Under the pieces are notes generated by a model. That model saw only the letters and a program-made list of their open reading frames with translations. It made no database searches and was not told the DNA's origin. From the NCBI RefSeq assembly GCF_000003855.2, contig NW_003101671.1, positions 1,874,799-1,938,798 of the forward strand: 64,000 bases of DNA, read 5' to 3'. This stretch comes from Blastomyces gilchristii SLH14081 (Eukaryota > Ascomycota > Eurotiomycetes > Onygenales > Ajellomycetaceae). A program made the position numbers and the translations under genes. Positions within the stretch are counted from its first letter, which is position 1, and every line of letters begins with the position of its first letter. This document shows positions 20,755 through 32,567 of this stretch, one piece after another.

Positions 20755-22736
20755 ATGACAGCAGCATCTTCCTCACTGCCGGCCGGCAATGGCACTTCAC
20801 CGCGTATCTCGGAGAAGAGCGGGCCTGAATTCAACGATGGGGATGACCTCAATTCCTTTGAAAACTTACAGCAACATCATCCAGCCAGCATCTCCAGCCA
20901 ACCATCCCCCAGCTTGAGTAGAATCCACTCGGCAATGTCGACCGCCTCCCAGCATTACAATACCGTCCTCAGCCATGTCCGGAGTCGTAATCCGGACCAG
21001 ATGCGCCCATTCACCCACCCGCTATCGCACCAGAAAACGTCACCGGATGTCATTGTTGGCTTTGACGGACCTGATGATGCGTATAACCCGATAAATTGGC
21101 CATTTCGCAAAAAGGCGATCACGACACTTCTATATGGGTTGACTACAATGGGTATGGAATCTAGCTGTCCCTTTTCGTGGTAGCGGCACGTGGAGCATTC
21201 AATTAATACTTCTTCCTCACGCTTTCTTGCAGGTTCTACGTGGTCCAGCGCAGTGTAAGACCCAAGCCTACCTATATTGATACCAAATGAGCTATCAACC
21301 ATTCACCCATCCCTCCCCTAATTAGGGACATCATATGCTGATCATTTCGCCCAGCTACTCTCCCGGAATCGCCCAAGTTGACGCCGACTTCAACGCTTCA
21401 GAGCCAGTGGGGGTGCTGGGGGTCAGCTTCCTGCTCTTTGGCTTTGGCCTGGGGCCCTTACTATGGGCCCCGCTGTCCGAACTCTACGGACGCAAGCCTG
21501 CAGTCCTCTTCCCGTATTTTATTGCTGCGATATTTATGTTCGCAGCTGGCAGTGCAAAGGATATCCAGACAGTGGTCATATCACGTTTCTTCGCTGGTTT
21601 CTTTGGTTCCGCGCCGATCACGAATACTGGAGGAGTGTTGAGTGATTTGTTCCCGCCTGAACAACGGGCTGTCGCTATTGTCGGCTATGCGTTGGCTGTT
21701 GTTGGTGGACCCAGTTTGGGGCCAATTGTGGGAGCAGCTATTGTGCAGAGCGATCTGCGTTGGAGATGGACGGAATATGTGAGTTTTGGTACTGGCCGGG
21801 GAATATCCGGCCCCTATCCCATTTTGCTTGGCATTCTCCAACGAACGTGGGTCTAGCAACTCAAAACTAACTCTGACCTAGATAACGGGCATAATGATGA
21901 TCTTCTTCCTTATCCTCGATGTGATTTTCATAGACGAATCCTACCCTGCCGCCCTCCTTGTCAAGAAAGCCCGTCGTCTCCGCTATGAAACAGGCAACTG
22001 GGCTCTGCACGCCCACCATGAAGAATGGGATGTCAGTTTCATCGAAATGGCGAACAAATACCTGATCGTCCCCTTCCAGCTCCTGTGCACTCCCATCTGT
22101 CTCCTCGTCGCCACGTACGCCTCCTTCGTCTACGGCATTCTATATCTCAGTTTATCTTCCTTCCCCATCGCCTTCATTGAAGTCCGTGGCTGGGGTTATC
22201 TCGTCGGCCACCTTCCATTCCTTGGCTTGCTGGCCGGTGTCATCTTGGGCGGAGGTGTAAATATCTATAACCAGAAATTCTACTTGAAGAAATTCTACGC
22301 CAACAACCGGCGACCAGTCCCTGAGGCCCGCCTGCCACCCATGATGGTCGGGTCTGTGTTCTTCTCTGCAGGCCTATTCATCTTCGGCTGGACGTCTCCG
22401 ACCCACATCCCCTGGATCGCTCAGGTGATCGGTACAGTGTCCTTGGGCTTTGGGTTCTTCACTGTCTTCCAGGCAGCCTTGAATTATCTAATCGATACAT
22501 TCTCAACCGTCTCGGCTAGTGCGATTGGCGCTACCACGTTTCTACGCAGTTTTTCCGCGGGTTCGTTCCCATTGTTTTCTAGGATTATGTATGGGAAGCT
22601 TGGAGTGCCGTGGGCGTCGAGCCTGTTGGGTTTTGTGTCGTTGCCTCTGATACTGATTCCGTATCTCTTTTATATCTATGGGAAACGGATTAGAGCGAGG
22701 GGGAAGTGGTCGCGTTCTTCTGTGTACCCGCCGTGA
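20755..22736 (+). CDS. Major facilitator superfamily transporter, DHA1 drug/polyamine type, 565 aa
   Basis: Exons: 20755-21151, 21233-21254 (only 22 nt), 21355-21778 and 21882-22736. All junctions are GT-AG and keep the frame. After a cytosolic N-terminus of about 110 residues, twelve membrane segments follow. The cytoplasmic loop motif is present as GPLLWAPLSELYGRKP, and a fungal DHA1 signature spans the exon 3/4 junction (RWRWTEYITGIMMIFFL). This predicts a proton-driven exporter of drugs or small metabolites at the plasma membrane; the substrate cannot be read from sequence. There is no biosynthetic cluster around it, so a general efflux role is more likely than a cluster-specific one. Confidence 0.9.
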
Positions 22737-23029
22737 GTTTTCTCTGGAAATGAGGGAAATAGAAAATTGGCATGATAAAAAGTGTATCGGGTCTGGTGTT
22801 CTTGGCTATTCCTTAACTAGTAAATAGATAGTCGAGAAGCAGGGCGATAAGAAAAGTAAGTATTCTATATATTATATAGAACTCTGAAAGTGAATAAATA
22901 AAGAAGTTGAAGAATATAAAAGAGAAGAAATATATAAAAGTCTTATTAAATAAGTATAAAAAGATATTTTATATAAATCGATTATTCCTTAGATATTTGA
23001 CTTCTTACATCGCTATTTAAAATGCCACA
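22737..23029. other. AT-rich patch between the MFS gene and an epoxide hydrolase pseudogene
   Basis: 22855-22980 is very AT-rich and nearly CpG-free, like a small version of the block at 1-4899. It is probably a decayed repeat remnant. Confidence 0.6.
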
Positions 23030-24590
23030 TTTCAACCGAAACCCATGATTAGTATCCATCCTTGCCTAGTATTATCCCATATGCTCCTCTGCCATTCCCA
23101 AACATGCATTTCAAGTCGCAGGTGAGAAATTCGGATGTTCGTGGGCATAGAAGTGCCTATGACTGTACGTTAACAGAGTGATAAATGGCGTTGAAGTTGC
23201 TGCTCAGGCCAGTTTTCATATCAAAGCAACGAATGCAAAAGCTTGCCCTCCCCTTTCATCCTCCGCCTGATAACACTACATTCCCAAATGTCCCACCCCA
23301 TCGAGTGGGTAACGCTTCCAGTTCTTTCGGATTATACGTAAGCCCAATCTTCACTTCCTCAGTATACTCCAGCATACCTCCATAATTGAGTGTCACCAGT
23401 TTCCCATACTGGTTTTTGATGGCAGCATCCGCATGGGCAACTTCAAAGTATATCCTATGCGCAGCACCAGGCCCCGCACGACTAAAGGCATATATGCATA
23501 TCCAGGTGAGGATTTCGTCATCTGTCCAGGGGTATGCGTCAGACCAGTCGTGCAATTTCTCATAGATCCAAGCCAGGAGAGCAATGGGGAGTCGTGGAGA
23601 GCGTAGGCGAGTGTTTTGAGGTTTTGTAGACTCAATATAGTTATAGCCTTTTTTGAGGGGTCAGCATTGTATTGTATCCTCATTGCTTGTCCAACTCTGC
23701 CATGTGCATATTTATCACCCTTTTGATTTGCATTTGATATAGCACGTAAAATACGCATGAAGCCATCCAACTCACCTTTTCCCTCTCTCCCGAACAGTTC
23801 ATTGCGCTTCAGCGCCCTCCTATACATCCTCGCTGTATGGTAATAGTGCATTCTGTAGTGCAAGTAGAGGATTAGTTTTGAAAGTCGGTGGGCCCGTGTA
23901 GGCCATATTATAATGGCTCGCCCTACAGCTTTCAGGATAGAGCTTCCCAATAGCTCGAGTAATCCAATACCCCCAGTCACCAGCCTGCGTGACATACTCA
24001 GGGTACCCCAGTTGGTGCATCGGCTTGTTGCAGGTTTCTGCATACTGAGCCAGCCCAAAACCTCGTTTGGACACCCTGACTGAAGCCGAAGTTTGGCAGC
24101 GAGGGGGCCAACTACGTGAAAGGCTGGGCTGCTAGCATCATCGCCATCGTTGTTTTGAAATAGCAGACGAAGAATCCGCAACACTTCAATAAAGAGCCGG
24201 CCCTGTATTGACCATAGGTCAGAAAGATGATTCCCCCTACTCGTCCATTCATGATGGTGTATCCATCATTTACATCCATGCACAAAAAGCAACGGGATCG
24301 CGTTTGCAACTGTGCTCTCCTGATACGCAAAATGAATACTCAAGCTCCCGAACCCATCCACGTCAATATCAGTCTCAAACTGAGCACATTGCTCATTCAG
24401 CCTCCTTTCAGCCAGTCTCCAATCCCAGGTTTCCCAGGCTTTTGCTAACCTCGAAACTTCGGTGAGTGGTATCCCTAGATCCCACCCTGCTCCGTCGAGT
24501 TCATCAGGGAGCTCGGGAGCTCTGCTAGGGCGAGCTTTTGTTTGAGCTTGTCGATTTTGCTTTGAGGGATGTGGTGAAAGGCCTCAGAGG
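23030..24590 (-). pseudogene. Epoxide hydrolase (EHN-type) pseudogene
   Basis: Read on the minus strand in shifting frames, this is a full-length relic of a microsomal-type fungal epoxide hydrolase. The EHN domain is seen as FHHIPQSKIDKLKQKLALAE and GWDLGIPLTEVSRLAKAWET. The hydrolase core follows: LSIHFAYQESTVANAIPLLF then a broken HGW motif (HGCK plus stop), RGFGLAQYAETCNKP, QAGDWGYWITRAIGKLYPES (nucleophile Asp in GDWG kept), NPLLALQNALLPYSE, and SDAYPWTDDEILTWICIYAF. At least three frameshifts and several stops separate these pieces, and the C-terminal His motif is decayed. The parent enzyme would open epoxides to diols, often in secondary metabolism or detoxification. No intact partner genes remain. 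Confidence 0.85.
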
Positions 24591-25337
24591 AACCATTTGA
24601 TAACAATTGCTCGAATATATGGGTTTGCCTTTGGTTACTCTAGAGATTAAGGGTCGATCTGCAAAATTTTCCCCTGGGAGGAACAATGGTGATATTACTT
24701 CGACCTAGGTAATTTATTTCTTGCAGAATCGGACTGGATCTGATGGGTTGGGACTTTATGTACGCCCATCCTCCTGCAGTTTTTATATCAAAATCATCAG
24801 CTTTGTCCCGTGCAGAGCGAGGCCTTGAAGATTGATGAACCGGTTTCTATTGACGATCGTCGAGCAATCGAAGCCCGGCCGAATTAATATGTGATTCGAG
24901 AAAGGGTCAGTTGCTAAAATCTGGTCCACCTAGCTCGGATGACACGCGGAGAACGGGCTGGCTTTAACGCTCACTAGGGAAATGACCTTTCGATTCTCTC
25001 CCATTCATCTCAAACCTGATTCCCATTCACGTCACAGAGCAATGGCGATACCATGTCGTAAAAAGCACCTGGGAATAAGAAGGGGCAAGGAATATAAACC
25101 ATGAAACCTGTTATAAATACAGACCAACTGTTAACCACCTAAGTTGTAAGTAATACCATACTCAATGCCTATCATGTAAATGAATAAAAAAATTTAGGGG
25201 TAAGTAAATAGTAACGTGACAAGGAGACAGGCGCCAGGAATGGTGGAAAGGGAAGAGAACGCCAACTGTTTAAACTAGTGAAACAAGATGGGCAAAATGG
25301 TTATCTAAACAAATCAGAAGAAAGGGTAAATGAGAAA
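24591..25337. other. No gene recognised
   Basis: Mixed-composition spacer; 25080-25337 is probably the 3' flank of the nucleoporin gene on the minus strand. Confidence 0.55.
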
Positions 25338-28300
25338 TCACAAAGTATCCATCGCATCCACGTTATTCAATCTATCATCATTGATCATATCCATATCCTC
25401 TTCCCCACCCTCAACAAACCCAAACTCCCAATCCCCATTCTCAATCCTGCTAACTCGATCTAGCTCCGCTTGATACTCTCTTCGCAAATCTTCCAGTGTA
25501 ACAATTATGCGCTTAGAAAGTTTCGATTGGTGAGCTATGGATTGCTGGGACGATGTGGTGCTAAATTTCCTTTCACCGACACCAACACTCGAGCGTGGTG
25601 AATACGCCATACCGTTTGCAGCGGACGGGGATGAAAGCGAGACCCGGGGCGACTTTGTCACCGCAGTAGAGTCCAGAAATACGGAGCCGTCATCCGCAGC
25701 AGCACTGCTGAGGACACTACTGCCTCGCGGACGAGCGTTTTTGGGTGAACTAGGAACCTCGACAAGGATATAAGCTTCGTCCTTATCCATACAGGCAAGG
25801 AGGTTTATCAGAGACAGAAGCTCATTTCGGAGGTTCTTGCTCTCCATGTCATCCTCATCCACTTCATGGTGTCGCGGCGGTGCTGATTCATTCACATTTC
25901 GTCGGATCATCAGTGCACGTGCCGAGTACATGCCGCGATCCCTCATCTCGCGGAGGCGCTGGACGGCTTGATATGACACCTCCGCTGCGCCACGGATATC
26001 ATTACGTGCTACGCGGTAGGCTTGGAGGACGCGCTGGTAATCTGGGATATCGGATTTGTCCTGCCACGACGCCGCTGTGGGTAAAGCTTGCCCTTGTGAT
26101 CGGCCGTGCGTTAATTGTTTCTTCGCGAGCGATAGGAGGACTTCGTCAACGTGAGAGGCTAGATCTGGTGCCAATGATATGGGGAATCGGAGGATCTTTT
26201 GGAGGCCGGCAATGCCTGGCCCTGATGCGGCCAAGATAGTGGTGATTAAGGAGGTGAGAGCAGATTTTTGCAATGCGGCATCTGTGTATCGTGAAAGTGC
26301 AGAGTAGGCTTCGTCAAAACGACAGGTCTTCAGGGAAGCATGGAATAGACGGGAAAGAAGGTCAGTCCGGAGATGTATGTAGTCAGAGGTGGGTTCGTTT
26401 TTCCTCGGGTCAGATTCCAAGGCCTGGAGGGCAAGACGGGCAAAATCAGCAACATGAGCAAATGCCCGTGCATGCTCGAATATCGAGAGAATGTGCTGAA
26501 AGTATTTCGGCAGCCCGTCATAAAAGCTATTGACCGATATTATATCAAGGAGGTTAGAAGACATTTCATGGAGATTTCCAACAGCCTTTCCGTGTGCTAA
26601 ATGCGAGCGGAATTACTTATGTTAGCCATGTATTATTTCCCCATACAAGTCATAGTTGAATTTGCACTGAATTTTGCACTTACAAAGAATGTATGCTGCT
26701 TTTTGGAAATAGATAGCCGCCGCGTCGAACTCAGATTTTGCCACGTATAGCCTTCCTTTGACATACGTAGACCAAGCGGTATTTGGCTGGAACCGTAAGA
26801 AGTCGGAGGCTAGGTCAATGTTACCAGAAGCCAGGAGGTCGCATTGAATAAACACCAAAACATTCGGAAACGGCACTTCGCCCTGTCTTGTGATCCATGA
26901 CACCACGTCTCGAATTTGTTGTGTAAGCGTAAATGTTTGAGGAACAGCGAATGTCGGGCGCGGTTTGATATGGCAGGCGAAAAGGTCTTCGAGAATGGTC
27001 GATAATCGAAGCTCTTGGTTCCCCGTGCCCACTTCCTTGGATAATGCCGGTGATAACGAACTACTTTCTCTTCCATGGGGTGGATTTCCAGGCCACGGTC
27101 GAACATTCGATCCCAACCATATCATCATCTCATATTCCTTTAACAGCTCAATCAGGGTCACAAACAGATCTACCCCATCAAAGAGCACGCCATCTTCCTG
27201 CGTCAACTCGGTCTCGACGAAAACAGTAAGTAGTAAAAGGTCATATAGCACTTGTTTATTGAGCCGTATCGTTTCCAAGGCACCCTGAACAGTCACCATC
27301 CGTCCGAAATCTGTTGACAGAAGTTCGGAATCTTTTCCAGGGAATCCAAGCGGCATCGTATCGATAATGGAAAGAAAGAGTTCGGTGGTGAGCTTCTTAA
27401 ACCCGATAGCGATGTCAACGCTCGTAAATATGCTATCAAACATATCATCCGTGATCAACTCGGAGAATTTGCTCTGTGCGTGAAACGCAGCAATTCGCTG
27501 GGCTGCAGACAGAGAAGGCTCCGTGAAAAGCTCCGCATTCAGTGCGGCTGCACACGCTTGACTCAGCTCTGGGGTGAATTTCTGTCTAAAGGATGAGGCA
27601 ACTTCGATAAGCGCCGCCGCTAGTTCTGATCGATCTTTCAACTCCTGATCCAAGTTCCTATGATGAAAAGAGTCTTCCAGCGCTCTTCTATGATCTCTCA
27701 ACGCATGGTCGTCATTATGGACAAGTAGCTCTGTGCTGCTACATTCTCTAATGAGACAACACCCATCAGCGAAGAGCAGCCATGGAAGATCTGTAAACGC
27801 GTCATAACTAAGTGAAATCGCCTGGCTTCTCTTTTTATTGAGGTCATCAGCAATTTGCCAAAACTGCCGCCATTTGGTATCTGTTTCTCGTCGATACTTG
27901 GTATAGTCGACTCCAGCGTCATTGAATTTTCGCAGTGACACTGATTCCGAAATTGTCGAGCAGAGCTGTTGCTGGAGCGGCGTAGACTTTTTGCTGAATC
28001 CTGTTGCCGGTTTAATTTTCATCGCGTCTTGGTATACAGCAAGGGATGTCGCAAGGACTTCACGAGAGTACTTTCCGGGATAAAAAAGATACTCCAACCA
28101 TTTCTCTGCTGGATCGGCAATATCAGATGCCAGGAAACTCGGGGGCGGTTCGTCCCAGCGGGTCTCTAACGCCATTCCCGTCCAATTGCGACGCCATGCC
28201 GACTCCAAATCATCCAGGTTGAAATGTAGGCTGTAAATCTGATAGAGGTTGTTGTTTCTCCAAAGCACCCAAAGAACCATGTGTCTTCCTTCCTCCATGG

Positions 28301-29719
28301 ACTTAATTTGAAAGTCCGCAATCGTCCAAAACACACTGCCTGAAGGGTCCGGGTCCGCAGGTTTTAATTTGGAATCTGGGAAAAGATCCTCCATCTCCAA
28401 TCGTGAGGTCAATCCACCCTTCACAGCCCAGAATTTAAACTGGCCATCGTCCAGAGGTGAGTAAGTGACCGCATAGTACGTTTCACCCTCCATAGCCCTT
28501 TCAGCATTGAAAACACGAATGAACGCGGACTCAGAGGGATTCAGCGTTGCAGGCACAGTATCTTGTTGTTGCCTAGTCTGATTTAGCAGATCTTTCGTTG
28601 CAACTAGCTTATGGCTTGCCAAATTCCAAATTTTTAATGTATGATTGAGGCCTACGACGAACACGAAGGCCTGGTCAGAGGTCGTAGCAATGGCATTGGA
28701 AGTATTCGGATCCAATACTCGTCCATCGAAACGTATCTGCTGTTGACCACTCCATTTCACGAGACCACGTAACGAGGACCCCCAAGGCTTCTCATCAAAG
28801 GTGATCGCAGACCAATTTGATCCTATGAAACAATAAAAACAAACAAGCAATCAGTAAAAGAAAACATCTCTCACGACACTCATAGGATAGCAGGCTGGCT
28901 AGCCAGCTCGCTATCCTTACAATACGTACCATCATCACCCACCCTCCTAGTCAACCTAAGAAGCGCCCCATTATCCAACGAAATAAACAATTCCTGAGGA
29001 CTACTCGCATGCAGACGGTGCGGGTGCGCAAAAGCCAACGGCGCCGGACAGCTCACTTTACACCAATCGGTCACATTCTCATCAATCGCCGCGGCACGTC
29101 GAAAGAACTCCTGCCGCAGACTAATGGTGTACAACTGCCTATCCCTCGTGACAACAAACAAACTCAGGACCTCATGGTCCTCCAAATCCGCCAGCGCAAC
29201 GCCGTGCGGTATAATCTTCTCCGGGAACTCGAGGCGGAGAAGCAGTTTCGCCTCGTGCTGGTGCTGATAGTGGCTGGTGCTGTTCGCGTTGTTGGACGTC
29301 GTCATCATCGACGCCGCCGCCGCCGCCGTCGTCGTGCTGCCCGTCGTCGGTGTCATCGCCTCGCTGGCACTCTTGGTCAAGTCTACCGACTGGATCTCGA
29401 GAAACTTATCATCGTCCCCGCCATCATTGCCGCCTACGACTCGCCAGAGGAAGCTGCGTGGGTATGTTTTCCGCTTGCGGAAGTAGACTGCACCCTGTGT
29501 GGCTAGATAGCGCTTCGCGAACGCGTCTTCATCCCTCGTCGTGTCGTCGGAGTGTGTAGCTGTTGAAGTAGAAGGGAGGAGGGAGAATTTGGTACGCCGC
29601 TGCTGCGGGTTGCTGTGACCGTATGAGGATGATGGGATGGGGATGTTTACGATCGATGCGGGCGCGGTTGGTCGGGCATCGACCTTGGTCTCCTTGTATA
29701 TTTTGAGCATGCTGGGCAT
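25338..29719 (-). CDS. NUP160: Nucleoporin of the Nup160/Nup120 family, 1395 aa
   Basis: Exons on the minus strand: 29719-28930, 28822-26684 and 26596-25338. All junctions are GT-AG and the frame is open throughout. The N-terminal half is a beta-propeller with family blocks such as RLEFPEKIIPHGVALADLED, NGALLRLTRRVGDDG and QAFVFVVGLNHTLKIWNLAS. The C-terminal half is helical (GKAVGNLHEMSSNLLDIISV and PKYFQHILSIFEHARAFAHV). The protein is a scaffold of the Y-complex (Nup84/Nup107-160) in the nuclear pore. A Ser/Thr/Ala-rich insert around residues 115-150, with Ala and Thr runs, lies inside the propeller. ATG 29719 is the first in the open frame. Confidence 0.9.
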
Positions 29720-30414
29720 GGAAGGAGTGAGAGGGTATTCCCAGTTATAGAGGATGGGTAGTTCTAACTACCCATTGCTAGTTGTTTGGCGTGGGGAGGT
29801 AGGTAGATGGTCAGCGGTGGTGTGAATGGTGCTGGTTGCGGCTTTCGCGATAAAAAAAACAAGGTTTGGGGAACCTAAGCTTGCACCAGAGTATTTACTC
29901 CGTAACTACTAACAAGACTCACCGCAACCAACAAGAGGCAATGCAGACCTTACAGAAAATGAAAGCCAACAATACTAGAATCAAATTACCGTTGTAATAA
30001 TCGTATATAATATGGTATATGCTCTTAATATAAGAAAGGCTCATCTAAAAAATATTTCTATAGCACCAATTGCATTGTTTTCGAGCTCAAAAAACAGACC
30101 CGACAAACAACTTGGGACTCTGTTAATTAATCGGCATGAACACATAAGACATTAACAAAAATAAATAAAAAATAAAAAATAAAAATAAAATAAAAATAAA
30201 AATAAAAATAAAATAAATCCCATTCTCTCCCTTCCTTGTCTTCCCTCCAGACGCCAGTCCCGAGTTGCGCAATGCCATAAGCAAACAAATAGAAAAGAAA
30301 AGTAAAATGCTTAGAATCCGACAAGGGTAAAAGGGAAGATATAGCCGAAAATATCAAGCAGCTCCCGGCCATACTTCACCATCCACCGCCCACCACCCAG
30401 GCCAATCCGATCCG
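29720..30414. other. Intergenic with (AAATA)n low-complexity tract
   Basis: 30155-30216 is a compound A-rich repeat of AAAT/AAAAAT words. 29720-29950 is the probable NUP160 promoter, and the right part is the 3' flank of RAD51. No gene seen. Confidence 0.65.
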
Positions 30415-31776
30415 TCAATCCTTCTCCAAATCCTTCGGATTCGGATCCCCAATCCCATCCTCATTGATCGCAAACAGACAATCACTCTCCGGAAGACAGG
30501 GGCTATCATAAATCTTGCAAATCCGAGTCTCCCCGCGGCCCTTCCTCAAACTCAATCTCGTCGTGCTAGCATGCGCAATAATATTGCCTCCAATCGGCTT
30601 CTTCGGGTCTGGGTTGAACATAGCACTTGGCCCGCCATCTACTTGCGCAACCACCTGGTTCGTGATGACAACCGCAATGCCAAACTCATCAGCAAGAGTC
30701 CGCAGCTTCCGCATGAACTTGGCAAGGTGGTTTTGCCGGTTCGCTAGCTCGCCTCGACCACTGAAGTCCGTCCGATAGAGAGCTGTAGCCGAGTCAACGA
30801 TGAGGAGGGAAAATCGCGTTTCGCACATCATCTGAGACGCTTGGTTCAGTAGCTGCAGCTGGTGGTCAGAATTGTAAGCTCTGGCATATGCGATGTTATC
30901 GAGCACCTCTTCGCCAACGAGTCCATAACGCTGAGCGACAGCAAGTAGTCGCACCGGACGGAATGTGCCCTCCGTATCAATATATAGGCATTTCCCCTCT
31001 CCGCCACCCATGTCAAAAGGTAGTTGGCAAGTTACTGCCAGGGTATGGCAAATCTGACTCTTTCCCGTTCTGAATTCCCCGAAAATCTCAGTAATGGATC
31101 CCGTCTCGATGCCACCGGCCAGTAAAGTATCCAATTGCTTTGATCCTGTTGTTATGCATATCAAGTCGTTCCGTCGAGCATGCATTTCAGTCGCCGTTGT
31201 GAAACCCATGGGTACGATTCTCGAAGCTACATAGACGAAGTCAGCGCCCACGTGTAGAGGGGCCGGGAGAATAATAAAACCTGAATAGGCCAAATAGATA
31301 AAGAGTAAAACATACCCTCCGCAAGAATCTTGGCCGCTTTCTGTTCGGATATACCTTTTATCTGCTCTAGCGCGCGCTTCGGCCTAGAGCAGCAAAACAA
31401 AAACAAGGAGATTAGCACACAACCAAAACAACATAAACAAAAAAGCAAACAGCAGAATGGAACATACGTATACGCCACCGACTCAATAGTATGATACCCA
31501 CCCTCAATCACCAGCTTAATATCTCGCGCAGTCAGGCCATTCATTCCCTAATGCAAACCAATGCAAGGCATAAAAATTGTCAGTCCGACTCAATTAACGC
31601 AGTATACAGCAAATCTGTCCCCAAGTAAAAATTCAAAAATTCGTAAAACAGCAGTCCCTTGGTTGGTCGATATAAGATTTACCACTAACCTCCAACGCAG
31701 TCAGGGGCGTGGGTGCCCCAGGTCCCGTGAGGCCGTTCTCCTCATATTCATTCTGGCTCCCGTCTTCGACTGTCAT
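30415..31776 (-). CDS. RAD51: RAD51 recombinase, 348 aa
   Basis: Four exons on the minus strand: 31776-31690, 31547-31468, 31383-31316 and 31226-30415, all GT-AG. The N-terminal helix-hairpin-helix region contains [20 protein letters not shown] and [18 protein letters not shown]. The ATPase core has Walker A GEFRTGKS (residues 128-135) and Walker B LLIVD (219-223). Downstream, the DNA-binding loop region ([20 protein letters not shown]) is complete. Features such as [20 protein letters not shown] and the DPNPKD tail favour RAD51 over DMC1. It forms filaments on single-stranded DNA for homologous recombination and repair. The short acidic N-terminus (29 residues in exon 1) is normal for filamentous fungi. 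Confidence 0.95.
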
Positions 31777-32567
31777 AGTTTCCACTGCTCTGCTGCTCTG
31801 CCGTCGGCTGTCTGCTGTATATCTGTATATCTATATGTATATGTCTCGGGGGGCGCGATCAACCAGAGACCCCGGTTCGTCTCTACCGCCGGGAAAGTCA
31901 ACAGCGGCTTTTCTCAGATTGGGTTGTTGAGGCAGCAGCCAGACGCGTCTGGACAGGATATTCACACCCAACGCCTGCCGTGAAAGCCAAAGGGGGATCT
32001 TATGAAGACCGCAACAGACATACACAGCAAGTCCCAGTAGCCAGATGCCGGAAAGGAGGGATAGAGCTGATAATGTGGGTAAAATTGGGCGAGGAGAATT
32101 CGTCGTCAAGATGTTGATGTTGTTTTGCCCTTTTTGGACGCGACGGAAGGAAGCCTGGTTGGATCGCGAGATCATGTGACTTTAATTTAACCAACTCCGT
32201 CAATCCAGCCTGAGGTTATGTTTTATTACATCCTCTATCCTATCCCATGAACAATATGCATTTATTTTCTATAAACAGAGGAAAGAGAAGAAGTGAATAG
32301 CAAAGACGAAGGGCAGCAACAACGAAAAAAAAAAAAGAAAGAAAAGAAAAAAGAAAAAAGAAAAAAAAAGAAACGATATAATGTAACTTTCTCTCCTCTG
32401 ATATACAAAAAGCAATTCAATCAATTCCGGGCACGACACGCCGTCCCTCCCTTCTTCTTGAAAAGGACCGTATTGAATTGTCAAGAGAAAAATAACAATC
32501 CCAACCAACGCCCTAGTTGGATTTATACATATATTCACCCTCTTTCTCCCTCATACACATACCACTC
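31777..32567. other. Intergenic, RAD51 promoter and A-rich tract
   Basis: 32319-32370 is an A/G-rich low-complexity tract (GAAAAAAGAAAAAG words). The rest is the RAD51 upstream region and the 3' flank of the next minus-strand gene. Confidence 0.65.

Noticed and set aside
13307..22736. A secondary-metabolite cluster formed by the EthD/hydrolase fusion, the MFS exporter and the epoxide hydrolase
   Set aside because: SEM1 and IML2 lie between them, no backbone synthase is present, and the epoxide hydrolase is dead.
29009..29559. Plus-strand frames rich in Arg and Val
   Set aside because: Antisense to the Ala/Thr-rich insert of the nucleoporin N-terminal exon.
30415..31776. Assignment as the meiotic recombinase DMC1
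   Set aside because: Core and C-terminal residues fit RAD51 better, and the acidic N-terminal exon is typical of RAD51.
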